Part shown: piece by piece, positions 58,170-64,000 of the stretch
Numbering within the stretch: position 1 is the first letter of the stretch
Layout: each line of letters starts with the position of its first letter
NCBI GenBank assembly: GCA_045811525.1
Contig: JBJMTV010000015.1
Coordinates: 1 to 64,000, forward strand
Source: VAZQ01 sp045811525
Lineage (GTDB): Bacteria > Pseudomonadota > Alphaproteobacteria > Rhizobiales > Xanthobacteraceae
Direction: 5' to 3'
DNA: 64,000 nucleotides
Translations under genes and position numbers: made by a program
The notes under the pieces: generated by a model
Databases searched by the model: none
What the model saw: only the letters and a program-made list of their open reading frames with translations
Told to the model about the DNA's origin: nothing

Positions 58170-58664
58170 ATGCCCGCTCCTGTTCTCCCTCTGGTGGAAG
58201 CCGCCGCTCGCTTTTCTCCTCGCGGTGCGCTGATCGGGCTCGATCTCGGCAGCAAGACCATTGGCGTGGCTGCGAGCGATCCCGACCGGCGCGTGGCCGC
58301 CACCGTGGAGACGATCGCGCGCAAGAGTTTTTCGGCTGATGCCGCTTGCCTGCTCGCGCTCGCTGGTGAGCGTCAGGCAACCGGGTGGGTGCTCGGGCTT
58401 CCGCTCAACATGGATGGCAGCGAAGGTGCGCGTGCACAGTCCACCCGTGCATTCGCTCGCAATTTCGCGCGCCTGACGCAGCTTCCGATCGCGCTCTGGG
58501 ACGAGCGGCTGTCAACCGCGGCGGTAGAGCGGGCCCTCATTGCCGCGGCCGTGACGCGCGCACGCCGCGCGCGCGTGATCGATCAGCACGCGGCTGTCTA
58601 TATCCTGCAAGGAGCCCTGGATCGACTGGCGCAGAAAGACCTTGCTCGCACGCGATCGGAATGA
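58170..58664 (+). CDS. ruvX: Putative pre-16S rRNA nuclease / Holliday junction resolvase-like YqgF
   Basis: A 164-residue RNase H-fold protein with GALIGLDLGSKTIGVAASDP (catalytic Asp in GLDLG), LGLPLNMDGSEG, LWDERLSTAAVERAL and the final acidic motif in RVIDQHAAVYILQGALD. YqgF processes the 16S rRNA 5' end. The ATG at 58170 is preferred over one five codons earlier. It precedes the pyrB-pyrC-plsY group after two inserted genes. Confidence 0.93.
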   Translation: MPAPVLPLVEAAARFSPRGALIGLDLGSKTIGVAASDPDRRVAATVETIARKSFSADAACLLALAGERQATGWVLGLPLNMDGSEGARAQSTRAFARNFARLTQLPIALWDERLSTAAVERALIAAAVTRARRARVIDQHAAVYILQGALDRLAQKDLARTRSE

Positions 58665-58726
58665 GTCCGTGCTGCCGCCGAACGCTGACCTCGAAAGACG
58701 TGATCGCGGGAATCGATGACGATCAG

Positions 58727-60361
58727 TCAGCCCGGCAGAGCGCGCTGCAGCAACCTTGCGGCATCGTCGGCGCTGATCTCGCTCGTGCCCAGCAATGGGC
58801 CGCGCGGCGCGCGCAGACGGATGCGGGCGTAGACCTCGGCCATCGGTGATGCCGATTCCGCGAGGGCTGCCGCGGCGGCGAGGACAGTCAATCGTTCGAC
58901 CGAATGGCGGGCCTGCCTTTCCGCGTCTGCGGCCGTGAGACCCCGCGCAAGGCCGTCGCAAGCTACAGCAGCTCCGGGAAGCTCGGCGGTGGCGGCCGCG
59001 AGCTCATCGAGCAGCGCACGGCACGCCTCCGGCTCGTGACGCACGGCGCGCAGCACGTCGAGGCACATGACATTGCCCGAGCCTTCCCAGATCGCATTGA
59101 CCGGTGCCTCCCGATAGAGCCGCGGCAGCACGCTTTCCTCCACATAGCCATTGCCGCCCAGACACTCCATGGCCTCGTAGATCAACCCGGGGGCGCTCTT
59201 GCAGATCCAGTATTTGGCGGCGGGTGTGACAAGGCGCGCCCGCAATGCCTCGCGCGCATCGTTGCCCGCGAGGTCAAACGCGCGCGCGAGCCGCAGCAGC
59301 AACGCAGTCGCCGCCTCGACCTCCAGCGCGAGGTCGGCGAGGACTCCGCGCATCAGCGGCTGGTCGACGAGATGCTTCTGGAAAACCGTCCGGTGGCGGG
59401 CGTGATGCAGCGCCTGCGCCAGCGCCATACGGGTGATCCCGGCAGAAGCGATCGCGCAATCGAGGCGGGTCAGCTGCACCATCGAGATGATGGTAGGAAT
59501 GCCGCGACCCTCCTGACCGATCCGCCAGCCGAAAGCATTCACAAATTCGACTTCGGAGGAGGCGTTCGACCTGTTTCCCAGCTTGTCCTTCAAGCGTTGA
59601 AACTGCAGGCCATTGACGCGGCCGTCCGGCCGAAACCGAGGCATAAGAAAGCAGGTGAGCCCCCCGGCAGCCTGCGCCAGAACCAGAAAAGCATCGCACA
59701 TGGGTGCCGACATGAACCACTTCTGCCCGGTAATGGCGTAGCCCTCGCCCGCCGGCTCCGCGCGGGTGCTGTTACTGCGCACATCCGTTCCCCCCTGCCG
59801 CTCAGTCATGCCCATGCCGACCGTGATGGCGCGCTTCTCCCACCAGGGCCGCCAGCGCCGATCATACTCGCGCGCGAGAATATGCGGGCAGAAGGTGCGT
59901 GCGAGCGGCGGCTCGACGACGAGCGCGGCGACGGCCGCACGCGTCATGGTGACTGGACAGAGATGTCCGGTTTCGACTTGCGCCGCCATATAGTAGCGCG
60001 CGGTGCGGACCACCTGTGCTGGCGCAGCGGCCGGGGTGGCATCGGCCGCCCAGGTCGAGGCATGCAGCCCGGCAGCCAGGCTCTCGCCCATGAGCCGGTG
60101 GTAGGCCGGATGAAACTCCACGCGATCAAGCCGGTTGCCTCGGGAATCGAAACTGCGCAGCTTTGGCGGATTTTCATTCGCCTGGCGCGCCAGCTCCAGC
60201 ATGGCCTCCGTGCCCCAGCGCGCCCCGAACGCGGACAGCTCACTTGCGTGAGCCTCGCCGCCGTTCGCGGCCACGGCGGCTTTTAGCGGTGCATCGCTCT
60301 CATAGAGATTGACGCCCTCATAGGGCGGGGACTGATTGAAGGGAGAAGCCGCTGCTGGCAT
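58727..60361 (-). CDS. Acyl-CoA dehydrogenase, AidB-like
   Basis: A 544-residue flavoprotein with the AidB-type start (FNQSPPYEGVNLY), MTERQGGTDVRSN for FAD/substrate, GQKWFMSAPMCDAFLVLAQ, and the C-terminal MECLGGNGYVEESVLPRLYR and AIWEGSGNVMCLDVLRA. The AidB group differs from ordinary acyl-CoA dehydrogenases by this N-terminal extension; in E. coli AidB is part of the alkylation response and binds DNA. Whether this one dehydrogenates an acyl-CoA is unknown. ATG 60361 is used; MPFPGGG at 60397 is possible. It is divergent from the third TctC gene. Confidence 0.9.
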   Translation of the reverse strand: MPAAASPFNQSPPYEGVNLYESDAPLKAAVAANGGEAHASELSAFGARWGTEAMLELARQANENPPKLRSFDSRGNRLDRVEFHPAYHRLMGESLAAGLHASTWAADATPAAAPAQVVRTARYYMAAQVETGHLCPVTMTRAAVAALVVEPPLARTFCPHILAREYDRRWRPWWEKRAITVGMGMTERQGGTDVRSNSTRAEPAGEGYAITGQKWFMSAPMCDAFLVLAQAAGGLTCFLMPRFRPDGRVNGLQFQRLKDKLGNRSNASSEVEFVNAFGWRIGQEGRGIPTIISMVQLTRLDCAIASAGITRMALAQALHHARHRTVFQKHLVDQPLMRGVLADLALEVEAATALLLRLARAFDLAGNDAREALRARLVTPAAKYWICKSAPGLIYEAMECLGGNGYVEESVLPRLYREAPVNAIWEGSGNVMCLDVLRAVRHEPEACRALLDELAAATAELPGAAVACDGLARGLTAADAERQARHSVERLTVLAAAAALAESASPMAEVYARIRLRAPRGPLLGTSEISADDAARLLQRALPG

Positions 60362-60511
60362 TAACGTGCTGCGCGTGCCGCCACCTGGGAATGGCATAGG
60401 GAAATGTGAGACATTGCTTTGCCACCTCTGCACGGCGCCCGACAAACTCGGCTCATAGTGATATCCTCTTTCCCGCCTCGTTTCATCGTCGAGCGCCGGA
60501 GCAGGATAACC

Positions 60512-61474
60512 GTGAGAGCCTTGTGCGCTGCTGCATGCTTTGGTGCTCTGCTCGCGGCAGGACTCGCCCATTCGCAAAGCTACCCCAGCGGCAATGTGCG
60601 CGTGGTGGTGCCATACCCGGCTGGGGGGCCAACTGACCTGATTGCGCGGCTGACGGCGCAACAGCTCTCAGAGACTCTTGGCCATCAGTTCTATGTCGAG
60701 AATGTCCCCGGCGCGAGCGGTGCCCGGGGTGCAGCGCTGGTCGCAGCGGCTCCGGCGGATGGACAGACTTTGCTCTGCGCCACGAATGATCTCGCCGTCA
60801 CCTCCACATTGTCGACCAAAATTCAATACGATCCCATCAAGAGCTTTGCCCCTATCGGTATTGCCTCGGCTTCGCCATCTGTTCTGCTGGTGCATCCCTC
60901 TGTGCCGGCCACAAGCGTGCAGGAGCTGATTGCGCTTGTGCGTGCCGAGCCCGGGAAATACAGCGTCGCCACGATGAGTCTCGGCCAGAACCTTCTGACC
61001 AGTGAGAAGCTCTTTCGACTCGGCCTCGATTTGCCGATCGTGCGGGTGCCGTTTTCAGGTGCCGCACCCATCATCACCTCGACGGTGGCTGGCCACACTC
61101 CCGTAGCCTATATCGGTCTTCCCGCTGCCCTGGCCCACATCAGGGAGGGCACGCTGCGCGCGCTTGCTGTCACCAGCCCCCACCGCTCGCCCATTGTGCC
61201 TGACGTGCCAACAATGGCGGAAAGCGGCGTGGAGGATCAGGAGACGGAGCTGAGCATCGGGCTGCTCGCTCCCGCTGGAACACCGCGCGGCGTCATAGAG
61301 CTCCTCTCACGGAATCTCGCGCGCATCGCCGGGCTTCCGCCGTTTCGTCAAAGGCTCGCCGCACTCGCATTCACGCCGGTCGGTAGCACGCCTGACGAAT
61401 ACAGTGCGCAGATCAAGGGCGACATCGAGCGCTGGTCCAAGGTGGTGCGTGAGGCCGGCATAAAGGTGGACTGA
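60512..61474 (+). CDS. TctC/Bug family receptor, third copy
   Basis: A 320-residue periplasmic receptor. A GTG at 60512 after GGAGCAGGATAACC begins the signal peptide (CAAACFGALLAAGLAHSQ), then YPSGNVRVVVPYPAGGPTDL, ENVPGASGARGAA, VPFSGAAPII and VPDVPTMAESGVE. It binds a small organic anion. No TctA/TctB genes are near. Its sequence differs clearly from the other two receptors in the window. Confidence 0.87.
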   Translation: MRALCAAACFGALLAAGLAHSQSYPSGNVRVVVPYPAGGPTDLIARLTAQQLSETLGHQFYVENVPGASGARGAALVAAAPADGQTLLCATNDLAVTSTLSTKIQYDPIKSFAPIGIASASPSVLLVHPSVPATSVQELIALVRAEPGKYSVATMSLGQNLLTSEKLFRLGLDLPIVRVPFSGAAPIITSTVAGHTPVAYIGLPAALAHIREGTLRALAVTSPHRSPIVPDVPTMAESGVEDQETELSIGLLAPAGTPRGVIELLSRNLARIAGLPPFRQRLAALAFTPVGSTPDEYSAQIKGDIERWSKVVREAGIKVD

Positions 61475-61626
61475 GGCGCCGCTACCGCCCGCTCCAACCG
61501 CGCTGCCTGCAACTGGGCTTCGCCAGTCGCCCGAAATGCCGGGCGGACCAAACATCCACAGGGTGCAACCGGACGGCTGCAATCTCTTGCCGGCATTGCG
61601 GGGCCGGCCTATAGAACCGGGCTTTG

Positions 61627-62580
61627 ATGAACATTGCCCAAAAGCCCACATTCGTCCTCAATCATCGGCATTTGTTGGGGATCGCGGGGCTATCGCCTGA
61701 GGAGATTCTCGGCCTTCTCGACCTCGCCGAGCATTTCGTCGAGCTCAACCGCCAGATTGAAAAGAAGCAGAGCTCGCTGCGCGGCCGCACATTGATCAAC
61801 CTCTTTTTCGAGGTCTCGACACGCACCCAGGCCTCGTTCGAGCTTGCCGGGAAACGGCTTGGCGCCGACGTGATGAACATGTCGGTCAGCTCCTCCTCGA
61901 TGCGCAAGGGCGAGACCCTGATCGACACCGCGATCACCCTCAACGCCATGCATCCCGACCTCATCGTGGTGCGGCATCATGCGTCCGGCGCGGTTGAGCT
62001 TCTCGCACGCAAGGTCGATTGCTCCGTGATCAACGCCGGCGACGGCTCACACGAGCACCCAACCCAGGCACTGCTCGACGCACTCACCATTCGACGCAAC
62101 AAGGGCCGCATTGCCGGTCTTACCGTTACGATCTGCGGCGACATTCTCCATTCGCGCGTTGCGCGTTCCAATATTATCCTGCTCACCGCACTGGGTGCGC
62201 GGGTGCGCGTGGTCGGACCATCGACCTTGATGCCACCCGGCATTGAGCGCTTCGGGGTCGAGGCAATGCGCGACATGCGCGAGGGGCTGCGCGACGCCGA
62301 CATTGTGATGATGCTGCGGCTTCAGCGCGAGCGAATGAACGGATCGTTCGTGCCGTCTACGCAGGAGTATTTCCACTATTTCGGGCTGGACCAGAGAAAG
62401 CTCTCGTATGCGCGGCCGGACGCATTGGTGATGCATCCCGGCCCAATGAATCGCGGGGTCGAGATCGACACCGCGGTGGCGGATGGTGCGCAATCGCTGA
62501 TCCGCCAGCAGGTGGAGATGGGCGTTGCCGTGCGCATGGCGGTGCTCGAGGCGTTGTCGCGCAACCTGCCGAATGCGTGA
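61627..62580 (+). CDS. pyrB: Aspartate carbamoyltransferase catalytic subunit
   Basis: A 317-residue PyrB with FFEVSTRTQASFELAGKRLG (carbamoyl-phosphate binding), SSSSMRKGETL, HHASGAVELLA, GDGSHEHPTQALLDALTI and VMHPGPMNRGVEI (aspartate binding). It makes carbamoyl aspartate, the first committed step of pyrimidine synthesis. It is followed after 15 bases by the dihydroorotase-like gene, which in this arrangement often forms a complex with PyrB. Start ATG 61627. Confidence 0.97.
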   Translation: MNIAQKPTFVLNHRHLLGIAGLSPEEILGLLDLAEHFVELNRQIEKKQSSLRGRTLINLFFEVSTRTQASFELAGKRLGADVMNMSVSSSSMRKGETLIDTAITLNAMHPDLIVVRHHASGAVELLARKVDCSVINAGDGSHEHPTQALLDALTIRRNKGRIAGLTVTICGDILHSRVARSNIILLTALGARVRVVGPSTLMPPGIERFGVEAMRDMREGLRDADIVMMLRLQRERMNGSFVPSTQEYFHYFGLDQRKLSYARPDALVMHPGPMNRGVEIDTAVADGAQSLIRQQVEMGVAVRMAVLEALSRNLPNA

Positions 62581-62595
62581 GCAGGTGCAGCGTTG

Positions 62596-63894
62596 ATGAC
62601 CGAGCCGCGTCCCATCCTCCTCGCCAACGGACGCATCGTTGATCCGGCCCACGATCTCGACATTCAAGGTGATCTGCTGATCGCCGATGGCATCATCCGC
62701 GAAGCGAAGCGCGGCATAGGCGCCGCCGGCGTGCCGGAGAGCACCGAGGTCGTCGACTGCAAGGGCAAGGTCGTTGCCCCCGGGCTGATTGATATGCGCG
62801 CCTTTGTCGGTGAGCCCGGCGCCGAATACCGCGAGACTTTGGCTTCTGCAAGCGAGGCAGCTGCCGCCGGCGGCGTGACGACAATCGTTTGCCAGCCCGA
62901 CACCTCGCCTGTCATCGACGATCCGGCGCTCGTTGATTTCGTGCTGCGGCGTGCACGCGACACCTCAATTGTGCATGTGCACCCGATGGCGGCTTTGACC
63001 AAGGGTCTGCGTGGCGAGGAGATTGCGGAGATCGGCCGGCTCAAGGCGGCCGGCGCCATCGCTTTCACCGACGGCGCGAAAAGCGTGACGAACGCTCAGG
63101 TGATGCGGCGCGTACTCACTTACGCCCGCGATTTCGACGCGCTCGTCGTTCACCATACCGAGGACCCCGATCTCGTCGGCGAAGGAGTCATGAACGAAGG
63201 CGAGTTTGCGGCCCGCCTCGGGCTGAGCGGCGTTCCAAAGGCCGCCGAGACCATTATGCTGGAGCGCGATATGCGGCTGCTCGCGCTCACGGATGCCCGC
63301 TACCATGCCGCCTCGATCAGTTGTGACGAATCACTCGACGTGCTGCGGCGTGCCAAAGAACAGGGGCTACGTGTTACGGCATCCGCCTCGATCAATCATT
63401 TGAGCTTGAACGAGATCGATGTCGGCCCCTACCGCACCTTTCTCAAGCTCAGTCCACCCCTGCGCACGGAAGCGGATCGCGCGGCGCTGGTGGCGGCACT
63501 GGCGGCAGGACTGATAGACGTCGTGATGTCCGATCATAATCCTCAGGATGTTGAGGGTAAGCGCCTCCCGTTTGCCGAGGCAAGCCATGGCGCAATCGGG
63601 CTGGAGACCATGCTCAGCGCGGGGCTTCGGCTTGTGCATGCAGGCGAGGTTTCTCTCCTGACGGTGCTCAAAGCGATGTCAAGCAACCCGGCACAGCTTC
63701 TTGGACTGCCGGCCGGCACGCTGCGCCCGGGCGCCCCAGCCGACATCATCATCATCGATGTCGATGTGCCATGGGTGCTTGATCCGGCCGAGCTCAAATC
63801 GAAATGCAAGAACACGCCTTTCGACGAGGCGCGGCTCACCGGACGCGTGGTCCGGACATTGGTTGGCGGCCGTACCGTCTACGAGTACGTGTAA
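62596..63894 (+). CDS. pyrC: Dihydroorotase-like protein lacking the HxH metal motif (PyrC/PyrX type)
   Basis: A 432-residue amidohydrolase. The expected metal motif GLIDMHVHLREPG reads GLIDMRAFVGEPG: both His are replaced (Arg68, Phe70). Other family positions are kept in part (TDGAKSVTNAQ, HHTEDPD, ASINHLSL, SDHNPQ). In Pseudomonas the same kind of protein, PyrC', is inactive but needed to hold PyrB in an active complex; a separate active dihydroorotase is encoded elsewhere. That role is inferred here from PyrB being adjacent. ATG 62596 is used. Confidence 0.88.
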   Translation: MTEPRPILLANGRIVDPAHDLDIQGDLLIADGIIREAKRGIGAAGVPESTEVVDCKGKVVAPGLIDMRAFVGEPGAEYRETLASASEAAAAGGVTTIVCQPDTSPVIDDPALVDFVLRRARDTSIVHVHPMAALTKGLRGEEIAEIGRLKAAGAIAFTDGAKSVTNAQVMRRVLTYARDFDALVVHHTEDPDLVGEGVMNEGEFAARLGLSGVPKAAETIMLERDMRLLALTDARYHAASISCDESLDVLRRAKEQGLRVTASASINHLSLNEIDVGPYRTFLKLSPPLRTEADRAALVAALAAGLIDVVMSDHNPQDVEGKRLPFAEASHGAIGLETMLSAGLRLVHAGEVSLLTVLKAMSSNPAQLLGLPAGTLRPGAPADIIIIDVDVPWVLDPAELKSKCKNTPFDEARLTGRVVRTLVGGRTVYEYV

Positions 63895-63924
63895 CGCTGT
63901 CCGTTGAGCGGAAGGGTTACGGGC

Positions 63925-64000
63925 GTGCTTTCATCGGTCAATCTGTCGGTGCTGCCCGCCGATGCCGCGGCGTTCGCGTTCGGCTACCTTTGCGGCTCGA
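63925..64000 (+). CDS. plsY: Glycerol-3-phosphate acyltransferase PlsY, N-terminus only
   Basis: The last 76 bases begin a GTG frame, VLSSVNLSVLPADAAAFAFG followed by YLCGS, which matches the first membrane helix of PlsY (FGYLCGSIPFG). GGAAGGGTTAC lies upstream. The gene runs off the window. PlsY uses acyl-phosphate to acylate glycerol-3-phosphate; the pyrC-plsY order is common in Hyphomicrobiales. Confidence 0.7.
   Translation, partial: MLSSVNLSVLPADAAAFAFGYLCGS

Noticed and set aside
1..64000. CRISPR arrays, insertion sequences, prophage or conjugative modules
   Set aside because: No repeat-spacer pattern, transposase, integrase, phage or Cas motif was found in any plausible gene of the window.

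Overview
The window is 64 kb of GC-rich bacterial chromosome. Its gene content and order point to an alphaproteobacterium of the Hyphomicrobiales (Rhizobiales), near Bradyrhizobium and Xanthobacteraceae. The supporting blocks are mfd/recG with DUF805 and DUF502 genes, glmS-glmU, gyrA-ssb-uvrA, coaD-peptidyl-prolyl isomerases-queA-tgt, and ruvX-pyrB-pyrC-plsY. A LexA box of the alphaproteobacterial type (GTTC-N7-GTTC) lies before uvrA. Placement comes from gene content only; no 16S gene is present.

Layout. 1-5.8 kb: end of an IalB-like gene, a YejA-like peptide-binding protein, a broken PleD-like REC-REC-GGDEF protein, a DsbA/FrnE-type oxidoreductase and two HupE-like membrane proteins. 5.8-16.6 kb: an in-frame SdhE-Mfd fusion, recG, DUF805, DUF502, glmS, and glmU carrying an in-frame stop. 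16.7-22.3 kb: a beta-(1,3)/(1,6)-glucan region with two GH17-type proteins, one fused to a GT2 synthase (NdvC/NdvB-like), a small secreted protein and a 21-bp direct repeat. 22.4-27.5 kb: an M20 hydrolase, a tRNA-Lys 5' half, a tRNA-Lys(UUU) gene split by a 217-nt group I intron, a zinc-binding protein with a Zur-like box, a TctC receptor and a kinase-like protein with an acyl-CoA-synthetase C-terminal domain. 27.6-36.8 kb: a minus-strand array of two Tat-exported molybdenum hydroxylases with their [2Fe-2S] subunits, an LVIVD propeller, a diheme cytochrome c and a TctC receptor, probably one periplasmic oxidation module. 36.9-42.8 kb: tgt (all zinc ligands replaced), queA, two cyclophilins, coaD, an ankyrin protein and small unknowns. 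43-52 kb: gyrA, ssb, two paralogous hydrolases and uvrA. 52-61.5 kb: a mixed metabolic stretch. 61.6-64 kb: pyrB, a dihydroorotase-like gene without its metal HxH motif, and the start of plsY.

The most notable features are the group IC3-like intron between anticodon bases 35 and 36 of tRNA-Lys(UUU), the Tgt protein without a zinc site, and the duplicated molybdenum hydroxylase array. Three normally conserved genes carry lesions: glmU has a stop codon, the PleD-like gene has a frameshift at a CCCC run, and sdhE and mfd are fused at a GGGG run. Each could be explained by one wrong base in the assembly, so they need checking against reads before any biological reading.
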